A stretch of 64,000 nucleotides of DNA from Nocardioides panzhihuensis (GCF_013408335.1 NZ_JACBZR010000001.1:682001-746000); one strand, 5' to 3'; numbered from the stretch's first letter, positions 1 to 8,403 are shown. The notes: generated from the letters alone by a model not told the origin. Numbers and translations are program-made.

Positions 1-2
1 CG

Positions 3-428
3 TTCCCGCTGCACCGCGTGCGCGGCGCCGGGTGGAAGGCGTACAGCACCTTCGCGCTCACCGACGAGGCCTATGCGCTCACCGTGACACCGGAGTCGGC
101 GGAGTGGTCGCGGGCGAGGATCCTCAGCATCCAGGGTTTCTTCCATCTCGCCTGGGTGGTCTGCGTGGCCGTCGGCGCAGGGGTCGGCTCCATGATCCCG
201 CCGGAGGTCGTGGGCCTCGAGTTCGCCGTCACCGCGCTGTTCGTCGTGCTCGGGCTCGAGGCGTACAAGGTCCGCCGGTCGCTGCCGATCCCGGCTCTCG
301 CGCTCGCCTGCGCGATCCTCGCGGCGCTGGTCTCGGGAGAGAACATGCTGCTGATCGCGATGGGCATGTTCGCCGCGGCGCTCGTCTGCTCGTACTTCTT
401 CGCCGCCTGGAGGAGCCGCCGTGCCTGA
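3..428 (+). CDS. azlC: AzlC family branched-chain amino acid exporter subunit (5' end missing)
   Basis: The reading frame is open from the first base, so the start lies outside the window; about 141 C-terminal residues are present. They form several hydrophobic segments and include an LTDEAYALT stretch like the conserved LTDE region of AzlC proteins. AzlC works with the small membrane protein AzlD to export branched-chain amino acids or analogues across the cytoplasmic membrane. The azlD gene begins inside the last codons of this one (8-bp overlap), the usual arrangement for the pair. The family call rests on this motif, the membrane pattern and the partner gene. The substrate is not visible. 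Confidence 0.85.
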   Translation, partial: FPLHRVRGAGWKAYSTFALTDEAYALTVTPESAEWSRARILSIQGFFHLAWVVCVAVGAGVGSMIPPEVVGLEFAVTALFVVLGLEAYKVRRSLPIPALALACAILAALVSGENMLLIAMGMFAAALVCSYFFAAWRSRRA

Positions 429-750
429 TCCCTGGTACGTCCTGTCCGGTATCGCCGTCTCCGCGGCCGTGACCTGGGCGCTCCGCGCCGCCCCGTTCGC
501 GATGCTGGCGCCGCTTCGGCACAGCGCGCTGATGGCCCACATCGGCGAACGGATGCCTGTCGGGATGATGGTCATCCTCGCCGTCTACACCCTCCGCGAC
601 ACCGATCCTGTCGTGGCGGCGTCGGCCGGTCCGGCTGTTCTGGCACTCGCGATCACCATCGGCCTGCACCTGTGGCGCGGCAGCATGACGCTGAGCATCT
701 TCGCCGGCACGGCCGCGTACGTCCTGGCCACCTCGGTCATCGCTGCTTGA
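421..750 (+). CDS. azlD: AzlD family branched-chain amino acid transport subunit
   Basis: This 109-residue protein is almost entirely hydrophobic, with about four membrane segments, the usual size for AzlD. It carries the family's arginine-containing early region (WALRAAPFAML) and a PVGMMVILAVYTL segment. The GTG start at 421 overlaps the azlC stop by 8 bp, so the two are translationally coupled. AzlD is the obligate small partner of AzlC in branched-chain amino acid efflux. No regulator of the pair is visible, because the upstream region is outside the window. Confidence 0.85.
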   Translation: MPDPWYVLSGIAVSAAVTWALRAAPFAMLAPLRHSALMAHIGERMPVGMMVILAVYTLRDTDPVVAASAGPAVLALAITIGLHLWRGSMTLSIFAGTAAYVLATSVIAA

Positions 751-769
751 TCGGGGCTACGGTGACCGC

Positions 770-1168
770 ATGACGGTAGAGAACAGCGCCAGGAAGTCAC
801 GCCAGCGAGGCGACGGGCGGAACGCCTTCGAACGCTTCGTGGAGGTGGTCACCTCTGTGGTCAGCCATGCTCCCTTCTTCTACGTGATCGTGGGCGCTCT
901 GCTGCTGTGGGCGGTGAGCTTTCCCTTCTGGTCCTCGAGCACCAAGTGGGAGCTGGCGGTGCACACCGGGTCCTCGGTCCTCTCGTTGCTGCTGCTGGTG
1001 CTGCTCCAGAACGCTGGGCGGCGCTCGGAGCAGGCGGCCCACGAGAAGCTCAACGTCATCGCCACGGCGCTCTCCGACCTCATGGAGTCCCGGGCTCGCG
1101 ACGACGAGGACCTCGCCGACTCGGTGCGTACGCTGCGCCAGGCCGTGGGGCTCGAGGAGCGACACTGA
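770..1168 (+). CDS. Low-affinity iron permease family membrane protein
   Basis: This is a 132-residue protein with two clear membrane helices (roughly residues 33-55 and 62-83). A KLN/ALSDLMESR segment follows the second helix. The pattern of a soluble N-terminus, two helices and a QNxxxRxxxAxxxKL motif after helix two matches the low affinity iron permease family (PF04120). Bacterial members are mostly uncharacterised, so a real role in iron uptake is family knowledge rather than something shown here. It stands alone, 19 bp after azlD, with no obvious operon partner. The C-terminal 40 residues are charged and probably cytoplasmic. Confidence 0.75.
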   Translation: MTVENSARKSRQRGDGRNAFERFVEVVTSVVSHAPFFYVIVGALLLWAVSFPFWSSSTKWELAVHTGSSVLSLLLLVLLQNAGRRSEQAAHEKLNVIATALSDLMESRARDDEDLADSVRTLRQAVGLEERH

Positions 1169-1254
1169 GTCCGTGGCGACCGCGTCGTCATGAGCCGGGT
1201 TCGTCACCACGTCGTGCTTACGGTGGTTACTCCACCCGCTGAGAAGGAGTGCAC

Positions 1255-1584
1255 ATGACAGACCAGACGATCCCGGAGCCGGTCGCGGCCTTCATCGAGG
1301 CCGTCAACAGACACGACGAGACCGCCTTCCTGGACGCATTCGCGGAGGGTGGAGCTGTCGACGACTGGGGACGGGTCTTCACCGGACGAGAGCAGATCAA
1401 GGGGTGGAGCGACAACGAGTTCATCGGCGCGAACGGCACCCTCGCCGTCGAAGAGGTCCAGACTGCGGGCGCCGCGGTGACCGTCGTCGGTGACTGGCGC
1501 TCCACCCATGCCAACGGACGCTCGAAGTTCGTCTTCGACGTCGACGGCGACCGGATCGCCAGAATGACCATCAGCGAGGGCTGA
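1255..1584 (+). CDS. SnoaL/NTF2-like small protein
   Basis: A 109-residue soluble protein with the NTF2-like (cone-shaped alpha+beta) pattern. It opens with a helix of the AAFIEAVNRHD type, followed by DAFAEGGAVDDWG and GREQIKGW, which are typical of SnoaL-like nuclear transport factor 2 folds. The ATG at 1255 is preferred over the GTG at 1249 because an AAGGAG ribosome site at 1244-1249 sits about 5 bases before it. Such proteins can be isomerases, hydrolases or ligand binders, and the function here is unknown. It ends 4 bases before the next gene, so the two are probably co-transcribed. Confidence 0.7.
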   Translation: MTDQTIPEPVAAFIEAVNRHDETAFLDAFAEGGAVDDWGRVFTGREQIKGWSDNEFIGANGTLAVEEVQTAGAAVTVVGDWRSTHANGRSKFVFDVDGDRIARMTISEG

Positions 1585-1588
1585 CGCC

Positions 1589-2173
1589 TTGAAGCCGACG
1601 TCGATCCGCTGGGGGAGCGGGCAATGGACCCATCCGCCTGTCGCCGCTGTCGAGCGGGGTTCCGACCTCCTCGTCACCGCGGGAGAGGGGAGTGACGCCT
1701 GGCGTACGACCTCCTACGGGTTCGTCCACGACAGCGAGCACGCCCTGCTGGCTCCCTTCGACCAAGACACCGCGGTCGAGGTCGAGTTCACGGCCGCCTT
1801 CTCGCAGCAGTTCGACCAGGCCGGGATCTTCGTACGCGTCGGCGAGGCTCACTGGGTCAAGGCAGGCGTCGAGTTTGCCGACGGTCGACCGCAGGTCGGT
1901 GCCGTCGTCACCGATGGCAGGTCGGACTGGTCGCTGGCGCCGGTGCCTGACTGGCGCGACCGCAGGGTTCTCATCCGGGTCAGCCGATCCGGCGACGCGC
2001 TGGCTGTTCGGGCCGGGGTCGACGGTGGCGCTCTTCAGTTGGTTCGTCTTGTCCCGTTCGCGCCGGACCTCGTAGCTGGGGCCGGGCCGTTTACCTGTGC
2101 TCCTACGCGGGCGGGGCTCACGGTCGCCTTTCATGCTTGGCGTGTGACTGCGGCGGACGTTGGGCTGCACTGA
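1589..2173 (+). CDS. DUF1349 family concanavalin-like protein
   Basis: A 194-residue soluble protein with no signal peptide. It is rich in beta strands and contains the DUF1349 pattern: DTAVEVEFTAAFSQQFDQAG, then GIFVRVGEAHWVKAGVEF, and the W-rich ending FHAWRVTAADVGLH. The family adopts a concanavalin A-like jelly-roll fold, and its biochemical role is poorly defined. The start is TTG at 1589, with a GAGGG site at 1576-1580. It follows the SnoaL-like gene by 4 bases and probably shares its mRNA. After its stop the composition drops into a T/G-rich non-coding stretch. Confidence 0.7.
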   Translation: MKPTSIRWGSGQWTHPPVAAVERGSDLLVTAGEGSDAWRTTSYGFVHDSEHALLAPFDQDTAVEVEFTAAFSQQFDQAGIFVRVGEAHWVKAGVEFADGRPQVGAVVTDGRSDWSLAPVPDWRDRRVLIRVSRSGDALAVRAGVDGGALQLVRLVPFAPDLVAGAGPFTCAPTRAGLTVAFHAWRVTAADVGLH

Positions 2174-2657
2174 TTGGCGGCTCGCTGGCCGCCTGCGGGC
2201 GGGGGTCTTGATGTGTGTCCGTTTGGTCTCGTGTCTGGTTCCAGCACGGGTGGGGCCAATACGTTGTCTGGGTTGGGAGATTTAGAAGCAGGGTGTCTGG
2301 GTTGGTGCCATTCGGGTGTCTTGCGGGCTTCCAGCAGCGGTTCGAGTTTGGGTTGGGGATATCTGTCCCTGATCGGGTTTTCGACCTGTTTCCTTTCCTG
2401 TTTCCGCGTGCCTGGCGGCCCATAATATGTTAGGGTGGGGGTAGGCGTGAACGTGAAGGCCGACCACCTCGACAGAGGCGTGCCTCTCCGCCCGGGAGAC
2501 AACGGGTGTGGGGTATTCCAGGGGATCCAGGGGCGTGAGCGCTGAGCTGCGAGGGTAAGTAATAGCCCGTGTTTGACGGGCCTCCGGGACCAGCGAACCA
2601 AAGCCGGATCTGCGTGTGTGCAGATCCTTTGAGTTCGTACGTCGGGAGGTGATCGTG
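2174..2657 (+). other. Hairpin-rich non-coding region upstream of the broken DUF222/HNH gene
   Basis: About 480 bases with no credible gene. The first half (2174-2420) is T- and G-rich on the + strand and less GC-rich than its surroundings. A possible -10 (TAATAT) lies at 2423-2428. The second half holds several perfect stems: AGAGGC/GCCTCT at 2474-2487, GCCCGT/ACGGGC at 2565-2581, and GGATCTGC/GCAGATCC at 2606-2627, the last followed by TTT. The stems sit between the putative promoter and the ribosome site, so they would form a structured leader of roughly 220 nt. No known riboswitch class was recognised. Confidence 0.4.
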
Positions 2658-3899
2658 ATGACCGCACTGCAACAGCCCCAGCATCCTGTGCTGGAGGCCG
2701 TGGTCGCGATCACCGCCTCCCTGGACCAGGTGGCGGATGCGAATCCGTCGTTCATGGCGACCGATCAGAAGGCCGCCGCACTCGTCGAGATCGCCCGGGC
2801 CAAAGCCCAGCTGGCGGAGCTCGAGCTACGCGTGATCGCGGCTGCTGATGATGTGGCTGCGGACAGCGCTGCGCGTGATGTGGCCGCGTGGCTGCATCAC
2901 CACACCCACCAACGCCCAGAGGTCCTGCGAGCCGACCTGCGGCTCGCGGCCGCGCTGGATCGGACCTAGGGCCGGGTCGCGGCGGCGATGCGCGCCGGGG
3001 ATTGCAACCTCGCCCAAGCCGAGGTGATCGTCGCGGCTCTCGACGAACTGCCGGGCGACCTCGACCCCGAGATCAAGTCCAAAGCTGAAGAGGCTCTGGT
3101 CGGCTACGCGACCCAGCTCGACCCCGCCCGGCTGCGCCGCCTGGGGCGCCGGATCCTGGATCTCATCGCCCCCGAGATCGCCGAAGCCGAAGAAGCCAAA
3201 CGGCTCGCAGCCGAAGAAGCCCACGCCCACAAGAAGACCCGCCTGGCCATGCGCCGGGTCGGGGACGGCACCACCCGCATCACTGCGGTCATCCCGGACG
3301 CGGCCGCGGACCGGCTCGCCACCAACCTGGAGGCCTTCGCCTCACCGCGACGCGACGACGGCACCCGCACCGAGACCGGCGACTACCTGCCCTACGACCG
3401 CAGGCTCGGACGAGCGTTCTGCCAGATGCTGGAGACCCTCGACCCGACCCGGCTCCCCATCCACGGTGGGGATGCGACCACGGTGATCGTGACCATCGAC
3501 CTCGACCAGCTCCGCAAAGACGCCGGCATCGGCCAGATCCTCGGCGGCGCCCCGATCACCGCAGCCGAAGCCCGCCGGCTCGCGTGCACCGCGAACATCG
3601 TCCCCGCCGTGCTCGGCGGTGCCTCCGAGGTTCTCGACCTCGGCCGCAAGGAACGCTTCTTCACCGCCGCGCAACGCCGCGCGCTCCTGCTCAGGTCAGC
3701 GACCTGTGAAGCCGAAGGCTGCGACATCCCCGGCACCTGGGCCGAAGCCCACCACTGGCTCGCCTGGGCACAAAGCGGAACAACCGACCTCGACAACGCC
3801 GCGCTCCTTTGCAGCCATCACCACCACCGCGCCCACGACCCCGCCTACCTCCATGAACGCCTACCCAACGGCGACATCCGGTTCACCAGACGCAGATAG
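2658..3899 (+). pseudogene. DUF222/HNH endonuclease (13E12 family), interrupted by one in-frame stop
   Basis: The frame encodes an N-terminal DUF222 region and a C-terminal HNH nuclease domain (CEAEGCDIPGTW, AEAHHWLAW, TTDLDNAALLC, then HHHHRAHDP). Both halves lie in the same frame but are separated by a TAG at 2967-2969, right after LAAALDRT and before GRVAAAMRAG. No frameshift is needed, so this looks like a point nonsense mutation or a base-call error. The ATG at 2658 has a GGGAGG site at 2644-2649. An internal restart at the ATG at 2988 would still make a 303-residue HNH-containing product. Members are multi-copy in actinobacteria; their role is unresolved. Confidence 0.8.
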
Positions 3900-3999
3900 G
3901 CCGACCGGATCTGGCTCGAGCCGCCCGGGGATCCAATCGCCGTCGTCGACAATGCGACGGCGGTCAAGGCGCCATGCCCTCGCGCACTACGATCGCCGG

Positions 4000-4578
4000 A
4001 TGGTTGAGGTGGCCGGCTCGGTCCGGCGGGTGTCGGTGGTCGGATCCTCGGGGTCGGGCAAGTCGACGGTCGCCAGAAGGTTGGCGGGCATCCTTGGCGT
4101 GCCGTACATCGAGCTCGATGCGATTCATTGGCGTCCGGGGTGGGTCGAGGAGGAGCCGGAGGTGTTCGCGGACAGGGTCCGCGAGGTGACCCGCGCAGAC
4201 GCTTGGGTCATCGACGGGAACTACCAGAGCAAGGTCGGCACCTTGGTGTGGGAGCAAGCGGAACTCGTCGTCTGGGTCAATCCGCCGCGGTGGCGCGTGA
4301 TGGTGCAGGTCACCCTGCGTACGCTGCGGCGCGCCGCGAGGCGTGAGGAGCTCTGGAACGGCAACCGTGAGGGCTGGGGCGGGCTTCGGCTCTGGAGGTC
4401 GAGCGACTCGGTGATCCGCTGGGCGTGGGACTCGTACGCGCCGCAGATCGAGAGGTATGAGGCAGCGCTGGTCGACCCTCGCCATGCCCCTCTCCGGTTC
4501 GTCCGACTTCGCTCGAGGAGGGACGTCGAACGGTTCCTCGAACAATTGGGCCGGTCAGGGCTGCGGGGCTGCGGCTGA
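4000..4578 (+). CDS. Adenylate-kinase-like P-loop NTPase (FlaR/topology-modulation type)
   Basis: A 192-residue protein with a Walker A motif near its start (GSSGSGKST, about residues 15-23). It continues with LAGILGVPYIELDAIHWRPGW, the pattern seen in adenylate-kinase-like proteins often labelled topology modulation protein (FlaR). The acceptor region WVIDGNYQSK and the arginine-rich lid (LRTLRRAARREELW) also fit this group. It is probably a small-molecule kinase of unknown substrate. The ATG at 4000 begins at the Walker strand, consistent with family length. Its last 24 bases overlap the 3' end of the opposite-strand reductase gene, so the two genes converge. Confidence 0.75.
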   Translation: MVEVAGSVRRVSVVGSSGSGKSTVARRLAGILGVPYIELDAIHWRPGWVEEEPEVFADRVREVTRADAWVIDGNYQSKVGTLVWEQAELVVWVNPPRWRVMVQVTLRTLRRAARREELWNGNREGWGGLRLWRSSDSVIRWAWDSYAPQIERYEAALVDPRHAPLRFVRLRSRRDVERFLEQLGRSGLRGCG

Positions 4579-5202
4579 CTTCCGGGTGAAAGTCAGGTGG
4601 GTGACACCGCTGGGGGTCGAGACGGCCTCGATGTCGTAGTCGTTCTCGGCGCCCTCCAGACCATCCCAGACGCGTATGCCGCGACCGAGGACGATCGGGA
4701 CCTGGACCAGGTGCATCAGATCGACGAGGCCGGCGGCGACGAAGTCCCGCACCACCGTCGCACCGCCCCCTAGGCGTACGTCCTGGCCATCGGCCGCCTC
4801 GAAGGCGGCGGCCAGGGCCTCGGCCGGGGGAGCGTCGAGGAAGTGGAAGGTGGTGCCACCCTCCATCTCCAGCGACGGACGCGGTCGATGGGTGAGGACG
4901 AAGGTCGGCGAGTGGAACGGTGGGTTGGGACCCCACCAGCCCTTCCAGTCGGTGTCGTCCTGCCAGCCCGGCGGTCCGAACTTGTTCGCGCCCATGATCT
5001 CGGCCCCGATGCCCTGGCTGTGCTGCCGCGCGAGAGCATCGTCGACGCCCGCGGAGCCGGCGGCGTCCCAGAAGCGGGTGGCGAACATCCACTCGTGCAG
5101 GCGCTCACCGGCGTGGCCGAACGGCGCCTCGGCCGACTGGGGCTCGCCGGTCGCGAAGCCGTCGAGGGAGATCGAAAGATTGTGGACTCTGGTGAGTGGC
5201 AT
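4555..5202 (-). CDS. Dihydrofolate reductase/RibD C-terminal family oxidoreductase
   Basis: A 215-residue protein of the DHFR-like RibD C-terminal domain family. It starts with the strand/loop NLSISLDGFATG and contains IMGANKFGPPGW. It ends with the NADPH-side pattern DVRLGGGATVVRDFVAAGLVD followed by VQVPIVLGRG. These proteins are NAD(P)H-dependent reductases, and most paralogues outside riboflavin synthesis have no known substrate. A GGAGG site lies 5 bases before the ATG at 5202. It is convergent with, and overlaps by 24 bp, the P-loop kinase gene. There is no link to riboflavin genes in this window. Confidence 0.8.
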   Translation of the reverse strand: MPLTRVHNLSISLDGFATGEPQSAEAPFGHAGERLHEWMFATRFWDAAGSAGVDDALARQHSQGIGAEIMGANKFGPPGWQDDTDWKGWWGPNPPFHSPTFVLTHRPRPSLEMEGGTTFHFLDAPPAEALAAAFEAADGQDVRLGGGATVVRDFVAAGLVDLMHLVQVPIVLGRGIRVWDGLEGAENDYDIEAVSTPSGVTHLTFTRKSAAAPQP

Positions 5203-5358
5203 GGGTTCCTCCGTGGACCATGACGGCGCCGAGGTCAGCTCGTCGCCTGATCGAGCGTACTGCTCGCGGACGGAGACGACGACGCCTTTCTCCGGGCCGC
5301 CGTGGTGGAATCACGAGGTGCCGCGCCGTCGGAGCGCGGCGTGCCTCGGAGGATGACG

Positions 5359-5781
5359 ATGACCGGCTCGTTCTGGTGGGACCTGGCGATCGGCGTCGTG
5401 GCTGCCCTGCTGCTCACCTGGATCGGTCTCGTCGTTGCGTTGCTCGTCGTCCGTCCGCGCGGCGAGCTGCTGCGCGAGGCGCTGCGGATCCTGCCCGACG
5501 TGGTGCGGCTGCTGCGTCGGCTCGCGGCCGACAGATCGATGCCTCGCGGCGTACGGGTCAGGCTCGGGCTGCTCATGGTCTATCTCGCTCTGCCGATCGA
5601 CCTGGTGCCCGACTTCATCCCGGTGCTGGGTTACGCCGATGACGCGATCATCGTTGCCGCCGTCTTGCGCGGCGTCGTCCGTCGAGCCGGGATCGACGCG
5701 GTTCGAGCCCATTGGCCAGGCACCGAGGACGGGTTCGCCGCGCTGGTGCTGATTGCGGGCCTTGATCGCGGCCCGCGCTGA
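5359..5781 (+). CDS. DUF1232 (YkvA-type) membrane protein
   Basis: A 140-residue protein with one strong N-terminal membrane helix (about residues 6-31), a basic amphipathic stretch and the DUF1232 core LPIDLVPDFIPVLGYADD (about residues 78-95). That core is diagnostic for the YkvA family, whose function is unknown. The ATG at 5359 is chosen because GGAGG at 5348-5352 is correctly spaced; an upstream in-frame ATG at 5353 is too close. The next gene on the same strand begins 52 bases further on. Confidence 0.8.
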   Translation: MTGSFWWDLAIGVVAALLLTWIGLVVALLVVRPRGELLREALRILPDVVRLLRRLAADRSMPRGVRVRLGLLMVYLALPIDLVPDFIPVLGYADDAIIVAAVLRGVVRRAGIDAVRAHWPGTEDGFAALVLIAGLDRGPR

Positions 5782-5833
5782 GATCCCGGAACGGAGCCGC
5801 GTGACGTCGCTGGCCGGGACGTATTCTGGGCTG

Positions 5834-7027
5834 ATGGCCGAGCGGCTCGAGCGGGAGAAGGTGGTTGCGTTCCGCCTCGCGTCGCACCATCTCGACGTCC
5901 GGCTGGACGCGGAGGAACTGCTGGCGGCCGCCGCACGATGTGGCGTCCAGGACAGTCCGCCCGGTTCGGCGCTGCTCGCCTTCCATGCGCGGGTCGAGGG
6001 CGTGAGCGCCGACGCGATCGAGGCGGCGCTCCAGGACAGGAGCATGCTGCTGACGTGGAGCATGCGGGGCGCGCCGTACTACCTACCCGCCACCGACGCG
6101 GACGTGTATACGACCGGGGTGCTGCCGGTGACCGAGGACGCCCGACGGCACTTCGTGCAAGGCGTCGGGGAAGCAGTCGACCGACTCGACCTGACCGTCA
6201 CCGAGGCGGTCGACATCGTCACCCCGGCGGCGCGAGAGGTGCTGTCGGGGCGGCAGCTGGCGATCGACGAGCTCGGAGCGGAGGTTGCCGAGCGGGTCGA
6301 GCCCGAGCTGACCGCGCAGCAGCGCCGAGTCTGGAACGAGGAGGGGCCCTACGCGAAGGGTCAGCCCATCGGCGAGGCGGTGGTGCACTTCTGTGTTCGC
6401 CTGATGGCGCTGCAGCGGACCGTCTGCTTCGCACCGCGGGCCGGGAACAAGGCTCCGTTCGTCCTGACCGAGGAATGGTTCGACCGTCCCCTCGCGAAAG
6501 CAGAGCCCGAGACGTCGCGCGCCGAGCTGCTCCGGCGCTACCTGCGCTCCTACGGGCCGTCCGATCGGGCCGGGTTCGCCGCCTGGCTGGGGGTGCGGGT
6601 CGGCGACGTCGATCCGTTGTGGAGCCAGCTCGACGACGAGCTGGTGGAGGTCGACTTCGACGGGACGGCCTGGATCCTGGCAGCCGACCTCGACACGCTC
6701 CGAGCGGCGAAGAAGCCCACGGGCGTACGGATGCTTCCTCCCCGGGACCCCTACACCCAGCTGCGGGACCGGGTGACGATCGTGAAGAGCGCGCATCACC
6801 GGCACGTCTGGAGAGCCGCCGGTGCGCCCGGCGCCGTCCTCGCCGACGGCGAGATCATCGGCACCTGGCGCGGCCGCAAGTGCGGTCGGAAGCTGCACAT
6901 CGAGCTCGAGGCGTTCCATGCGTTCACGCCGCTGAGCCGCAAGCGGCAGGAGGCGCTCGTGGCAGAGGCGGAGAGCCTCGCACCACTTCGGAACGCGTCC
7001 GAGGTCGCGGTCGACTTCACCGACTGA
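5834..7027 (+). CDS. Winged-helix DNA-binding domain protein (HTH_42, AlkZ/YcaQ-like superfamily)
   Basis: A 397-residue protein of the actinobacterial HTH_42 (PF06224) group. Recognisable parts are the opening VVAFRLASHHL, the WSMRGAPYYLPATDADVY segment (the usual WS-RG-H-L region), a PRAGNKAPFVL patch, and the family landmark RMLPPRDPYTQLRDR near residue 310. Characterised relatives (AlkZ, YcaQ) are DNA glycosylases that release interstrand crosslinks or bulky alkyl adducts, but many homologues have no assigned activity. A role in DNA repair is therefore an inference. The ATG at 5834 is 52 bases after the DUF1232 gene. Confidence 0.7.
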   Translation: MAERLEREKVVAFRLASHHLDVRLDAEELLAAAARCGVQDSPPGSALLAFHARVEGVSADAIEAALQDRSMLLTWSMRGAPYYLPATDADVYTTGVLPVTEDARRHFVQGVGEAVDRLDLTVTEAVDIVTPAAREVLSGRQLAIDELGAEVAERVEPELTAQQRRVWNEEGPYAKGQPIGEAVVHFCVRLMALQRTVCFAPRAGNKAPFVLTEEWFDRPLAKAEPETSRAELLRRYLRSYGPSDRAGFAAWLGVRVGDVDPLWSQLDDELVEVDFDGTAWILAADLDTLRAAKKPTGVRMLPPRDPYTQLRDRVTIVKSAHHRHVWRAAGAPGAVLADGEIIGTWRGRKCGRKLHIELEAFHAFTPLSRKRQEALVAEAESLAPLRNASEVAVDFTD

Positions 7028-7039
7028 GGGCGCGCCCGG

Positions 7040-7726
7040 TCAGCCGGGCCAGTAGGTCCCGGTGGCCAGGTAGGTGCCGCCGTTGACGATCAGGAAGAGG
7101 GACGCCGCGGCGAGGAGAGCGGTCATGACGTACGCAGCCGGGCGGGCGGTGCTGCGAGCGAACCCGATCGCGCGCTGGACTGGGCGGGAGTCCCGGCCGG
7201 CAGCGAGAGTGAGCACGACGAGACACAGTGGCGCCTGGCTGATCAGGAACCATCCGGTGAAGACGGCAGCGACGGCGAGCATGCTCTGCATGCTCGCGCC
7301 GATCGTGGCGACGCCGAAGAAGCTGGGGTCGGTCAACGCGCTCACGCCCCAGAAGGTGCCCATCAGGCTCATCCCGACGGGTCCGGCCAGCCTCGGCTTC
7401 GTCTTCTCCGGCTTCGTGTCGTTGCGGTGGGCCCAGCGGTAGGCGGCCCAGAGCCCGAGGCCGGCGGCGAGGACCAGCTGCACCGTCAGGCGCACCGGGT
7501 CGGGGACCGTGAACAGGTTGCGCAGCCAGGCGGCGACGTGCTGGACGGACTCGCCGAGCGCGATCCCGGTCAGGACGGTGGCGAGCCAGGCCGTCCCGAA
7601 GAACAGCATGATCACGCGGCGCCGGACGCCGGCAGCCAGCGCAGGTACGACCACGAGCGCACCGAACGGGTCCAGGCCGGCGATTCCGAACCCGACGATG
7701 CCGCCGATCGCGGCCAGCGGGTTCAC
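7040..7726 (-). CDS. GAP/SfLAP-like multi-pass membrane protein
   Basis: A 228-residue protein with about six membrane segments. It begins with NPLAAIGGIVGFGIAGLDPFG, has a short charged cytoplasmic loop (HRNDTKPEKTKPR, about residues 100-112) and a second half with GMSLMGTFWGVSALTDPSF. This layout resembles the actinobacterial GAP / sulfolipid-1-addressing protein (SfLAP) group, which sits within the LysE-like transporter fold. Its ATG overlaps the stop of the preceding TetR gene by 4 bases (ATGA), so the regulator and membrane protein form one translationally coupled operon. The substrate is unknown, and the family assignment is moderate. Confidence 0.6.
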   Translation of the reverse strand: MNPLAAIGGIVGFGIAGLDPFGALVVVPALAAGVRRRVIMLFFGTAWLATVLTGIALGESVQHVAAWLRNLFTVPDPVRLTVQLVLAAGLGLWAAYRWAHRNDTKPEKTKPRLAGPVGMSLMGTFWGVSALTDPSFFGVATIGASMQSMLAVAAVFTGWFLISQAPLCLVVLTLAAGRDSRPVQRAIGFARSTARPAAYVMTALLAAASLFLIVNGGTYLATGTYWPG

Positions 7727-8310
7727 GAGCGTGCCTCGGCCGGCACGAGCGGGGAGAAGAGCGTCACCAGATGGTCGACGGCGGCGCCCTGCTCGATCAC
7801 GCCGGCCTGAATGGCGGTGACGAGGCTGTCGGCTGCGCCCTGGAACATCGCCAGCAACGCGATCTCCTCACCCGCCGGTGCGCCGAACATCTCCCGGCAG
7901 ACCCAGGAGAACGCCTCGGGCACCTCGAAGAAGTGGTCCTCGACCTCCTCGGTAGCGGCGCGGGCCGCGGAGACCGTGTCGTAGACCGCGCCCGCATCCA
8001 GGCTGTGGCCGACATAGGTCCGCGCCAAGACCGCCAACAGCTCGGTCGGGGACGCCCCGGCCCGTCGCGCGTCTTCGAGCGCGTCGAGCACGACCGTCTC
8101 GTAGCCGGTCACGATCTGCCGTTCCATCTGGGTCAGCAGGTCGGCGAGGGAGTCGAAGAGGCGGTAGGCGATCGGCTTGGAGACCCCGCAGGCCTCGGCC
8201 ACCCGGGCGAGCGTGACGGCTCGCCCGCCTTCGATACGGGCGATCGCCACACCTGCTGCCACCAGCATCTCTCGCCGTTGCGCGGCAGGCAGGCGCGTCG
8301 AGCCACTCAC
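7723..8310 (-). CDS. TetR family transcriptional regulator
   Basis: A 195-residue protein with the TetR N-terminal helix-turn-helix (AAGVAIARIEGGRAVTLARV, then ACGVSKPIAYRLFDSLADLL, about residues 15-60) and a helical C-terminal ligand domain. The GTG start at 8310 is supported by GGAGG 7 bases upstream. It is the first gene of a two-gene operon with the membrane protein at 7040-7726. A palindrome at 8332-8346 just upstream is a likely autoregulatory operator. The expected role is a repressor released by a small molecule that the membrane protein exports. Confidence 0.85.
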   Translation of the reverse strand: MSGSTRLPAAQRREMLVAAGVAIARIEGGRAVTLARVAEACGVSKPIAYRLFDSLADLLTQMERQIVTGYETVVLDALEDARRAGASPTELLAVLARTYVGHSLDAGAVYDTVSAARAATEEVEDHFFEVPEAFSWVCREMFGAPAGEEIALLAMFQGAADSLVTAIQAGVIEQGAAVDHLVTLFSPLVPAEARS

Positions 8311-8331
8311 GATCGTTCCTCCGGGGGATAA

Positions 8332-8346
8332 GTTACTGTCCGTAAC
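8332..8346. promoter_or_regulatory. Palindromic operator upstream of the TetR/membrane-protein operon
   Basis: GTTACTGTCCGTAAC is a perfect 5-bp inverted repeat around a 5-bp centre, flanked by TAA on the left and ATTA on the right. TTAC/GTAA half-sites are common in operators of TetR regulators. It starts 21 bases before the TetR start codon, the position expected for autorepression. Binding is inferred. Confidence 0.55.
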
Positions 8347-8403
8347 ATTAGCAACCCGCAACAAGCGCCCGGCTCCTGTGATCGCGGTGCGTGACACCGG
8401 CCG

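Noticed and set aside
2423..3899. HEARO/omega RNA with an IscB-type nuclease
   Set aside because: The protein has an N-terminal DUF222 region and no RuvC-like domain or bridge helix, so the structured leader cannot be assigned to the IscB system.
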